DNA of 64,000 nt from Thermothielavioides terrestris NRRL 8126 (Eukaryota > Ascomycota > Sordariomycetes > Sordariales > Chaetomiaceae): positions 4,030,001-4,094,000 of the forward strand of contig NC_016461.1 in NCBI RefSeq assembly GCF_000226115.1. The letters run 5' to 3'. The notes under the pieces are model-generated. The model was given only the letters and a program-made list of their open reading frames with translations. It did no database searches and had not been told where the DNA came from. Every line of letters begins with the position of its first letter. Position 1 is the first letter of the stretch. Made by a program: the position numbers and the translations under genes. Below, piece after piece: positions 33,048 through 42,870 of the stretch.

Positions 33048-35302
33048 TTACCCGAGCATTGAATGCGTCCGAATGCCCTTTGGGCCGAGCTCACTAGCAC
33101 GCACCGTCAGCATCACACACATGCAGAAGAAGAGGGCCGTGAAAGGAAGAGGGGACGACTCACTTATAGTCAACACGACTCAGACTCATGAGCCGCTGCG
33201 CCTCCAACCCCTGGGCGTCGAGGTTGTGGATGCAGAAGGCGATGCGTGCGGCGACCTGGGCGCCGAGGAACATGGCCTCCTCGAAGCCGTGCTTGGTCCA
33301 CTCGGTCAGGTAGGCCGGCAGCGGGGCGAGCCGGATGGTGGTGGGCGTCTGGCTGTGGAAGTGGTGGCTGGTGCCGCCGCCGGCACCAGCGGCCGCGGCG
33401 TCGCCGGCGTTGGACCCGGCCGCGTTGGCGGCGCCGCCGCCGGCTGCGGCGTTGACGACGCTGCCCGGCACGCCAAGGCTGGCGGTCGTGGCGGCCTGCA
33501 GCAGCGGGTTGACGCCGCTGCCGGGGGCGCCGGCGAGCGAGGAGACGCCGCCGGGCCCGCCGGGCCCGCCGGCGTAGGACGAGGTGGGCGTCTGCGACCC
33601 CGTGCCCGAGGGCGTGCCAATGTTGGAGGGCAGCTCCGAGGTGAACATGGTGGCCGAGCTGGGCGAGACGAGGTGGCGCGCCTGCAGCGTCTGCATGATG
33701 TTGTCGCGCAGGCCGCGGATGCGCGCGCCGTTGCCGACGAACACGATGTTCTCCCAGCAGCCCGGCCGCATGTACAGGTCGTCGATGTCCTGGATCGCGC
33801 GGTAGATGGCCGTCGCGATGCGGTCGATCTCCTGCCGGTCGGCGAACTGGAACCGCTCGAGGCCGACCTCGATGTCGCGGCGCACTCGCCGGGTGACGCG
33901 CTCGGTTGCGCCAGTGGCGGCGGCGTCTGTTTGCGGTTGTGGTGGTTGCTCGGCCGGCTCTGTCTTGGGTGCGTCGCTGGGTGCTTCGCCGGCCGCGGCC
34001 GGGGCTGAGCCATCTGCCGGCGCCCCATCTGCCGGCGCCCCATCTGCTGGCGCCGCATCGGCCAGCGGCGCATCGGCCATGGCGGTGTCTGTGCTGGTAC
34101 TTTCTTGCGCTGGCGCCGCGACAGGCACGTCCTCGGTGACCAGCTCCTCGTAATGGAACGTGTTCTTGACCCTCTTCGAGTTGGGTAGCCTGACCGGCTT
34201 CGCCGGGCCCGCGTCGCCGCCTTCCTTGTCCTTCCCCTTCCGGGCTGCCTTGGCCGCTTTTTCCGCCTTTTCCTTCTCCTTCTTCGCCAGGAACTCCCTC
34301 GTCTGCCCGCTCGCGACGATGTTGGCAACATCCAGCACACCATCCTCTACTTCTTTGCTGTCGCCATTGGCGCCAGTGTCATCATCAGCATAGCTCCGCC
34401 CGGGCTCCACAATCTTCGGCGCCTCGCCTGCTGGGCCAGCGCCGGCCGCGCCCGTCTCCGTCGGGAACTCGGCCAGCTCCGGCCGGTCCGGCGCATACGG
34501 CAGCACCTCGCACACCGGGCTCTTCTTCAGCTGCTCGGCCATGTCGTAGTCGAAGCCCTTCTCCTCCAGCAGCTGCTTCAGCTTCCTCGTAAACACCTCC
34601 CCGCCGCTGACACCGTCCCCGGGTTGCGTAGGCGACACGTCCTTGTGCGAGACTACGCGCCCGTCGGCGATGCAAGTCACGTCGACCTTCTCGTACCCGA
34701 TGTCGACGACGGTCATGCTGGGCCACTTCAGGCCGTACTGGGTGGCGATGCCGCTGTGGATGAGACACAGGGCGGGCGTCTTTGTCTTCTCGAAGATGTA
34801 GCGGGCGATGGCCTCGCAGTCGGTGCGCGACCACTGCGGCGAGGCCATCAGCATGATCGGCGTGTTGTGGTAGGTCGTGGTCAGCTGCGAGTGGACGTGC
34901 TCGAGGAAGGCGAGGAAGGCCTCCATGTTGACGATGCGGCCGGCTGGGACCAGAGAGTCCTGTCAGTTTTATCATCTCCATGCCCATATGCACGCGCCAA
35001 CGAAGTAATCAGCAAGGAAACCATAACCCACCCTGGATGGGGTACACGGCGCCCTCGACCGAGTCGGTGTCCTCAACGTACTCCCACGCATCCTCCCCCT
35101 CTGCGGTGGCGCCCTCCTTCTTGCGCTTGTACGTGTGGTAGGGCCGCCAGTCGTCCGAGTCGGGGTCCTTGAACATGCGCGTCGGGAAGCGGTGGGCGGG
35201 CGGGGTGAGCTCGTTGCAGCCCAGCTGGGCGAGCGTGGTCTGGCTGCCGGGGCAGATGACGAGCACCTGCTCCTCGCGCCACTTGCCCGTCTGGCTCGAC
35301 AT
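33048..35302 (-). CDS. arp9: Arp9, actin-related subunit of SWI/SNF and RSC remodellers
   Basis: Predicted exons 35302-35032, 34943-33164 and 33093-33048 encode 698 residues. Arp9 pairs with a second ARP on the HSA helix of the remodeller ATPase and couples ATP use to nucleosome movement. The start resembles fungal Arp9 (VLVICPGSQTTLAQLG, then PTRMF). Actin-fold segments are TPIMLMASPQWSR, TVVDIGYEKVDVTCI and ENIVFVGNGARIRG. Long Ala/Pro/Asp-rich inserts (about 230-390 and 470-580) are typical of filamentous fungal versions. The frame would stop at 33160, but a GTGAGT donor sits across that stop. Splicing 70 bp to a TAG acceptor with a GCTGAC branch point adds NELGPKGIRTHSMLG, which matches the actin-like C-terminus. 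Confidence 0.9.
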
Positions 35303-35927
35303 TGCGACCGGCGCGCGAGTGGTGCGGGAGGAGGGAAGGGGGAAGTGGGACGGCTACCAAGGGCGGGAGCAGCAGCAGCAGCCGCAGCACTTGTTTGGCG
35401 GGGACGAGGCAGTGCGTTTTGCGGGGATCAATTGATCGTTCGGGGGCTGGCGTGTTTCAACGGTTGTAGCAATTTTCGGTATGGCAGCTCTGGCTATTCG
35501 GGAGTTCTGCTGCGACGTGTGTCAATGGCTTTCACAGTTGACTGTACTTGGTCAGGTAGTGTAATGCGACAGCTACCTTGGGTTCGTTGCTACGCGAATG
35601 CGCTGCGCGTCACAGTCGAGACAAGCGCGGTGCCGCACCCAGTGAAATTTTGGGGCTGTTGCACAGTAAAGCTGGATTATGTAATATCGCTATATCGACA
35701 GCTGCAACTCCCATGTATGCCGCCACAATATCTCAGAGGAACGGTAGTAAAGCGGAATTGCAGCCCATTCCGTATGAATAAGGTACCGTACTTATTTTCC
35801 ATGATGAACCGATTCATGCTTGATGGGATGATAGTAGCCAAGCGTCCTGTTTTCCCGGGTATCGCCGTAAACTCCCGCACCGCTAATGCCTATGCCAACG
35901 CCCACGCCCTCCGTATTCCCAATGAAA
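35303..35927. other. Intergenic region between arp9 and the RBR ligase
   Basis: Tandem minus-strand genes flank this 625-bp gap, which should contain the arp9 promoter. It includes the third copy of the 12-mer TCAGGTAGTGTA (35552-35563). No gene seen. Confidence 0.5.
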
Positions 35928-37922
35928 TCATACAAGTACAGTGTCCAGAACCATGTCGCAGAAGTCCGCCAGCGTCGGCGGCTGGCCCTTCCGCCGCAGA
36001 AGCGCGCCGACCCCTCCTCGCGCGGCCGGTTGCGACGGCAGGCCCGTCTCCAAGAACGCCCTCTCCGCGCCGGACAGGTCCCTCTTCTCCGTCGCCATCC
36101 ACCTGCGCTCCGCCTCCTCCTTGGCCTTCCGCAGCACCTCTTCCGTGTCCTCCGACTCCCACAGGTTGCACTTGCTGCACTGGCTGCACTTGCGCGCGTC
36201 GCCCTCGGGCCGGAAGTGCTCGCAGAAGTGGCGGTACCCGACGTCGGGCCCGTCGCCGGTGCCACCGATGTCCTTGCGGCAGACGTAGCACATCTTGTAG
36301 CCGCACGGGCACGTCAGCTTGTTGCAGCCGGCCGTCTTGACGAACGACGTGTTGCAGCGCGGGCACACCCGCTTGACCGCCATGCTCATGGCTTGCTCGA
36401 CCTGCGTGCGTAACGCCACGAGCGACGACTCGTTGCACACGTGCACGTCCACCCACGCCTTCTGGCAACTGAGGCAGGACGCCCGCTGGCAGTCCGGGTT
36501 CCGGCACTGGAATCGGAGGCCGCGGCGACGCCGCCGCCGGCGGACGAGCGCCTCGCGGAGCGCGGTTATGAGTTGGTCGCCGAAAGTCTCCTTCGAGTTG
36601 GCGAGGACGGCGACCAGGGAGGAAAGGAGAAGAAGGGCGAACAGAATCGGGCTGCAGCAGATGATGCAGAAAATCAAGACGAGACTGGTGATATTGTCTA
36701 TTCGGGGTCGCAGGTCCGTCTCGCTGGCCGGGAGGTAGATGTCGTCGACCTCGGCGTACTCGCAGAACGGGCAGCGGATGAGCGGCAGATTGCTCGACAA
36801 GAGGCTCTGGTCGGCAAGGCGCTGCTCCAGCTTGTGCAAGATCTCGGCGCCCTTCTTCTCTTGCAGCATCGCCCGAAGCATGTGGTCCTGGGGGATGCAG
36901 CCCCGGCAGTCCTCCGACTCGACGGCAGGACAGCGGAGCGTGCCCGTCTCCTTGTTGATGCTTCGTTGCCAGCCCTGCCCGAACACGGCCTCGGATATCG
37001 AGTGCTGCACGCACCGGAAACATATCAGGTGTCCGTTGGCGGTGCACGCCGTGAACTCTTCAAACGTGGACTCGGTGAAGCAGCAGGCACACTCGATCAG
37101 GCTGTCGGCCTTCTCCGCCTCCTCGCTGTTCAGCTTCGCCGCCACCTCCCGGTCCTTCGTTTCGCGCTCAGCCCGAATGCGTTCCGCCAGGGGCGCGACG
37201 AGCGCGTCGAAGAGCTCGCGGTCGAGCTCGGCGTTGCCCGTCGATTTGAGCGAGGGCACCACGGACCCCTGGCCAGCCGGCTTCCACACCACCAGCGGAT
37301 GGTTCTCGGCGTCGCGGGCCGACACGGGCTTCCGCCGTAGGAAGAGCGAGGATATCGTAAACCGCCACGACTTCGACGACAGGTCGACCAGGGTCTGCCG
37401 GGCGTCGAGGTACGAGTAGTTGTGCTCGGCCAGGACGGCGTTGATGGTGGAGCGCGACAGCCCCTTGAACTCATGCCAAGCGAGGCTCATGACGGCCTGC
37501 TTGTACTCGGGACTCCTGAACAGTTCCTTCTTCGGGACAACGACCTCCTCCGTTCGGCCGTCATTCGCCGACACCTTCCACCGCCCCTTGACCCAAGAGA
37601 CGCGGTTCTTCAGCAGCGCGTCGGCGACCAGCGCGAGCCTCGATTCGCCGCTGAAGCTGGCGAACATCTCGCGGAACACCTCGATCTGGACATCGGGGAA
37701 GACGGCGGCAAGGGCGCCGAGGCACGCATTCAGCTCCCGCAGATCGGGGGGTTCGGGGTCAACAGGCGGCAGATCGGCCTCATCTACGATGTGCTCGGGC
37801 TGTGTCGGGCCGGGGTGGGATGGGGACGGGGACCGGGACAAAGCGGCGCTGGTCGAAGCCGTGTTCTTTGGGCTCACGGAACGGTCGCTCGAGGAGGCGC
37901 CGAGGAGGCCCGAGAGACCCAT
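35928..37922 (-). CDS. RBR (RING-IBR-RING) E3 ubiquitin ligase with CUE-like domain and hydrophobic segment
   Basis: An intronless frame; from the chosen Met at 37922 it is 664 residues (the frame is open 29 codons further up). A CUE-like helical domain (about 61-108, VFPDVQIEVFREMF) precedes RING1 (from about 278, CACC ... CTANGHLICFRC), an IBR (about 465-490, CRNPDCQRASCLSC) and RING2 (about 519-550, CPRC ... GCNKLTCPCG ... CYVC), whose GCNKLTC block carries the catalytic Cys that forms the ubiquitin thioester. The architecture is like the RNF216/TRIAD3 group. Unusually, a strong hydrophobic segment (about 409-440, SLVLIFCIICC ... LLLLSSLVAVLA) followed by seven Arg sits between RING1 and the IBR, suggesting membrane attachment. 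Substrates are unknown. Confidence 0.87.
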   Translation of the reverse strand: MGLSGLLGASSSDRSVSPKNTASTSAALSRSPSPSHPGPTQPEHIVDEADLPPVDPEPPDLRELNACLGALAAVFPDVQIEVFREMFASFSGESRLALVADALLKNRVSWVKGRWKVSANDGRTEEVVVPKKELFRSPEYKQAVMSLAWHEFKGLSRSTINAVLAEHNYSYLDARQTLVDLSSKSWRFTISSLFLRRKPVSARDAENHPLVVWKPAGQGSVVPSLKSTGNAELDRELFDALVAPLAERIRAERETKDREVAAKLNSEEAEKADSLIECACCFTESTFEEFTACTANGHLICFRCVQHSISEAVFGQGWQRSINKETGTLRCPAVESEDCRGCIPQDHMLRAMLQEKKGAEILHKLEQRLADQSLLSSNLPLIRCPFCEYAEVDDIYLPASETDLRPRIDNITSLVLIFCIICCSPILFALLLLSSLVAVLANSKETFGDQLITALREALVRRRRRRRGLRFQCRNPDCQRASCLSCQKAWVDVHVCNESSLVALRTQVEQAMSMAVKRVCPRCNTSFVKTAGCNKLTCPCGYKMCYVCRKDIGGTGDGPDVGYRHFCEHFRPEGDARKCSQCSKCNLWESEDTEEVLRKAKEEAERRWMATEKRDLSGAERAFLETGLPSQPAARGGVGALLRRKGQPPTLADFCDMVLDTVLV

Positions 37923-39256
37923 GGTGCCGCATGCACGGTGAGGTAACTGGACACGCGATGCACGAAACAGTTTTGCATTGCTGAGCGGCGCTGGACTGCC
38001 GGTGGGCAAACTACAAGTGGCGATACGTGCTTCGGTGGCGTTTGTCCATGGCGCTGGCGTCTGTGTCTTTTCTGTTGTCCGCGCAAGTCTCAGCAGGCAA
38101 CAGCCCAGGAGAGGTGGCTGACAGCCGATGTTGCTCCGTTTGGAAGTGCCAGTTGTAAGCTTCAGGCTCGCCCGCTGGCGGCACTTTCCTGGAGCTCCGA
38201 TTGTTCAGGTGCGATGGTCCGTGCGGCTCCGTGTTGACCTCCAGTCAGACAGGCTCAGTGGCGCGGGGCAGTGGGGCAGGCAGTGAGGCATGACCCCGGC
38301 CCAACTTCTTGAAACATCCAATGCTTGGATCCATCCGCTCTTTCGAGTGAAAGGAAGCGGTGCTAGCCGACGAACTGCACAGCGGCGGCCCAACAGCTGC
38401 ATGGCCGTGCGGAGGACCGGCCTCCGGCGCTTCCTCCGAGTCTCGTTTCTCGAATCTGGGACCACAGCATGAGTGGTCCGCCGGAGCTTTGGCCATTCCG
38501 GCGGTGTATGTACACTAGTACATGCCTCCTCCCCGGTCGTTCAAGCGGCGGGTTCGGTGTGCAACCGCCGGCTCCTCGGCGAATGAGGGCAGCAAAAAGC
38601 CGCAGGTGACACACCAATCGCGCTCGGTAACTGCCGGTGGTGTGTCTGCAAAGGATCTGCCTGCGAGATGCGGGACCTGTTCGCCGCTGCGTCGCAATCT
38701 GCCGAGCCCGCCCTTTGACGACTCCGCCGTTTCTGGCCGGGGCCGTACTCAAGCTTTAATCAGGACCTGATCTGTGACTCGTTAGTGTAGCTGCAACGGG
38801 TACCCACTCCGCCTTGTATTGCGGATTATCACGAGCCGGATTATCATGGGCCTCGCCTGACAGTCCACCAAATGCCCTAACGTAAGTCCATGTTGACAAC
38901 ATCCCCGAGAAAAATTCCTCGACGGCCACATGCCTCGTCCCCGGTGTCTGTTGCTCGCAGATGTACATTCACTAGCTCATAAAATGTCCGTGACACTACA
39001 AAGCAGTCGTCCCTTTTCAGAAGCAACAGAGCGCCACAGTAGCATTCAGCGCTGCAATGCGACCCAGGAAACCGCCAGCCTCGCCATGCCGCACACAGTT
39101 TGAGGGCCAACAAGAAGGATGATGTCGCGCCACAACGGGCTCCCTTCGCCCTCTCCTCCGGACGCCTCGCCACGGCCCTCGTCGCCCTCAGCATAGCTTG
39201 TGTACGACAGTCTGTTGTTTTGCTACGTATTACCCCCGACCCAATTTTGGATCGGG
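37923..39256. other. Divergent intergenic region with a cryptic signal-peptide frame
   Basis: Lies between the starts of the RBR ligase and the cysteine-rich protein. No independent gene is supported. At 39148-39201 one frame reads as a hydrophobic leader (GRLATALVALSIAC) followed by a GT donor, probably the missing first exon of the downstream gene (see that entry). Confidence 0.5.
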
Positions 39257-40087
39257 ATGGCCGAGCCGAGTAACGAACCCTTCCTCGCATGCGGCGAGAC
39301 AGGCTACATCGAGTGCGCCCAGAGCGTCGGAGGCGGGTGCTGCCCTGCCGGCCTCGTCTGCCACAGCGACGCTTGCCTTCCCGATGTCACTGGCACGACA
39401 AACTTTGCCGCGCCCTCAGCTGAATGCGCCGGCCGGACGGGATACTTTTCCTGCGACCAGTCTGTGGGCGGTGCGTGGCTTCTACGTTGATAAGCAAACC
39501 TGGACGCCTCGACAATTGTGTAGTCTCTCTTCGCTCCTGGGCCGCGTCCATGGCAGTGCTAAGACCCAACGTAAGGTGACTAGAGGTAATTATTGACCAC
39601 CATGAGTGTGACAGGCGACTGCTGCCCCTTCGGCTACCTCTGTGACCCCGCAACCGACGTTCAGTGTCGCCTGACGCTGAAGCTCAGCGAGGTCGTCCAG
39701 ACGGTCACCACCACCGTCGGCACCTGGACCGAGACGCTGACCAGGACGCTGGTGCAGGGTCCGACGCGCACGGCGGTGGGTCGGCTCGCCGAGATCACGT
39801 CCGCTTCTAGCGGCAGCGGAGGCGGAGGCCTGAGCGGCGCGCAGATTGGCGGGATCGTGGCCGGCGTTGTGGGGGGTCTTTTGCTCATTGCTGCGGCTGT
39901 GTTTGTTGTGCTTCGGCTCAAGGCACGGAGGCGCGAGACGGAAAGCGGGACAGGTGAGGGCACCAGTGCGGTCGAGACCCGGGAACTCGATGGGCAGGGT
40001 TTGGAGCGCGCGGAACTACCGTCAACGAGCGACAAACAGCCCGTGGAGGTGGATGCCGGGCATCTGGGGCATGAGCTGGAAGGATAA
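39257..40087 (+). CDS. Cysteine-rich single-pass membrane protein (5' end uncertain)
   Basis: Predicted exons 39257-39470 and 39615-40087 (144-bp intron) give 228 residues from the first available Met. Two tandem Cys modules are visible: CGETGYIECAQSVGGGCCPAG and CAGRTGYFSCDQSVGGDCCPFG, each continuing to further Cys, so the extracellular part is an internal duplication. A Thr-rich stalk, a membrane span (GGIVAGVVGGLLLIAAAVFVV) with a KARRR stop-transfer and a short polar tail follow. Such a protein needs a signal peptide, and the Met at 39257 gives none. A leader-like exon ending at 39201 could splice (64-bp intron) to 39266 in frame, but no ATG opens that frame. The first exon is therefore wrong, missing or frameshifted. 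Ligand unknown. Confidence 0.7.
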
Positions 40088-40915
40088 CAGCGCATGCATC
40101 AAGGGAAGTGGAACAAGTGCTTCCAACTCCATTGCTCAGTGTAATGTAATGTAATGTATATGCTGTAATGTAGTGTATTGTAGTTAGCTGGACTGTTGGT
40201 TCCGGGCTGGAAGAGGCAACTTTTCTGATGATTACCACATCCAGTCTCCCCGCCTCTTTGCGCGGAGAGGGAGAACAGATGGAGCTTATTATGCCCCTGC
40301 AGCGATTAACTGTGTAGAGGTGTAGCTTTGATTATCTCGTGTCTCGTGTTCAATATCTACATAACTGCGCTAGAGCCGCCTGATAAGTCTATTCATCAAG
40401 CTTGTTCATGGCCGGGGTTAGAGAGGTTTTACAGATATTGCACACAGCGGGAGTGGAAAACATCCGGCATTCGCCTTACACAGTAACATACAGAACTTCG
40501 ACAGCCTTCTTTGTTCGTTGTTCGTACGTAATCCGTACATACATCCATACACTGCGCAGCGTCCTGCTGGCCGTTGTCAATCTCTCGTCAGCATGTGTGG
40601 CGTCCGGCGGACTTTGGTCCGCTTTGCGGAGCGTGTCGTCGTCCCATGCGCCCACGCGGCCAGAATGCTTCTCGAAGGAACCGGGAGCCGGGAACCCGGC
40701 CGTCCGCAAAAATATCCCCATCGCATCGTCACACCTCCATTCCGTCACGCACAGGGCGGACCCGCTTCTTGCTCACCGCTTCCGCAACCAGTGGGCGGCA
40801 GAGCTTGGTGGGAATCCACCTGGGCCCAGCAATCCGATGAGCCCTGTCTTGGCTTGCAGATGTGTTCGAGCGGCCGGCCCTGCAACTGGCCGCCAATGCG
40901 CCCACTCCCCTGTTT
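40088..40915. other. Intergenic region, nothing recognised
   Basis: 3' flank of the cysteine-rich protein gene, with TGTAATG-type short repeats at about 40139-40180, then GC-rich sequence up to the first MULE. Frames of up to 177 codons here have no recognisable features. Confidence 0.5.
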
Positions 40916-42329
40916 CTGCGGTCGGTCGTCGTTAAAGAGGTCCCGCCAAGACTAATTTCCGGCCCCTGTCAACGCCACCCCCCTACCACAACTCGAAGTA
41001 CTGCAGTAGTACCGGCAGGGGGTCTTCGTATATATTCCAGGGTATAGCGCGCTTAAAGGTAGATAATAGCGCGTTTACACTATAGGCTAGCTATAGGCTA
41101 TCGCTATATCTATACTATATTAGTTAAGTCTATATAGTAGGTGATATAACCTACTTTAGAGCTATTACTATCTTACTATATAAGAATAGATTATATATAG
41201 AGGCTATAGCTAGGCTAGGGAAGTATAAGACTATATTTGACCTAGGTAGAGCTTGGCTAGCTATTAGGTAGCGGTAGAAATATATTAAAATAAAAGAATT
41301 GAACTTAAATATTTGTTTTACCCTTATTTTTATCTTTATCTTTACTATCCTTCCTACTTTAAATTTCTTTATACTATACTAATTAGCTACTAGCTAGCTA
41401 TAAAGTAGAGGTATAGTATATTTATAATATTCTACTCGATATTTATAAGGTGCTTATATATCTAGGTTAGGGCTTTAGTATATCATTTAGCCTCCTCTAA
41501 AGTATTTTGAGCTAGCTAGGCTAACTCTTTAGCGATAGTGGCTAGCTACTTAGTAGCTATAGCCTAGCGCTTCGCCGCTAGAGTAACTCTCTTCTCAATG
41601 TTCTACTAGGGCTTAGCTCTAGCGAATAAGAGGTAAGCTATAGAGGCGGTAGAAGCACTAGACGTAGATATACTAGCGTTAGCTAGGGGTAGGGGGGTAG
41701 TGGTCTCCTTATATATTATACCTTTCAATGCTAGTTAGTTAGATATAAATATAAAGTAGCTATAGAGCTATATAGCTTATAAATAGTTGTAACTAAACGT
41801 CTATCCTATACCTTAAGGTCGGTAAGTAGGGGCTTATCCTTATTGACTTTAAAGACTTGTTTATACTATTTAATAATCTTTAGCTAAATTATAGAGGATA
41901 GCTACTAGTAGCTCGTTAGTACTAGACTAGTAGTTGTTTGTTAATTAATGTTATTTATAAAAATATAGGACTTAGTATAGCTTTACTTAATATACTTCTA
42001 ATATATATTGCTTAGATCTATATATTAGTTAACGAATATAAACTTAATATATTAAAAAATATAATACTATATTTACTCTCTTAGAAGTAGTAAGCCTATA
42101 TATCTCTATTATAGATATATATAATATAGACTATATATAGTATTGCCTATACCTCACTATAGTTGGACTCCTCCTTCTTTTTCTTAGCCTACCTAACGTT
42201 AGCTAGCTGCTAACTAGTATTTAAATAGCACTCTTTACTAAAGACTTTGTACTTAAAGACCTAGCTAGGTGCTTCTAAGGGTTGTTAGATATAACTAGCT
42301 TAGACTTGCCCTTATTGGTAGAGGTAGTA

Positions 42330-42870
42330 AAGGTAGTAGAGGCAGCGAGGGTAGAGGGGGCAAGGGGGGCTAGCTACTTGCTAGTAACGTTCTTACTACT
42401 AGTGCTAGTATTGGTAGTAGTAGTAGGCGTAGGATATATATAGGAGTACTACTACTACTAGCTAGGGGCGACGAGAGCTAAGGGGATAAGGGGGGCTAGC
42501 TACTTGCTAATAGCGTTCTTACTACTAATGCTAGTATTAGTAGTAGTAGTAGGCGTAGAACATATAGAGTAGATGTAGAAGCGCTACTACTACTAGCTAG
42601 GGGTGGTAGGAGGGGCGGTAGCTAGGGCAAAGGGGGTAGCAGGAGCTAGCTACTTACTAGTAGCGTCCTCGTTAATAATAGTAGTAGTAGTAGTAGTAGT
42701 AGTAGTAATAGGCGTAGAGTATATAGAGCATATAGGGCGGGGCTAGAGGCGCTACTACTACTAGTCGAAGGTAGTAAGAGGGTTAGTAGTAAAGGCTAAG
42801 GGGGTAGTAGGAGCTAGCTATTTACTAGTAGTAGGAATATCGTTGTTAGTAGTAGCAAAAGGGTTGTTCT
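42330..42870. repeat. Internal degenerate tandem repeats of MULE copy 1
   Basis: About four units of roughly 125-165 bp, each opening with GCTAGCTACT and containing GTAGTAGTAG and GGGGG-rich segments. The matching array in copy 2 is at about 53935-54450. It likely encoded a repetitive low-complexity protein segment before RIP. Confidence 0.7.
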
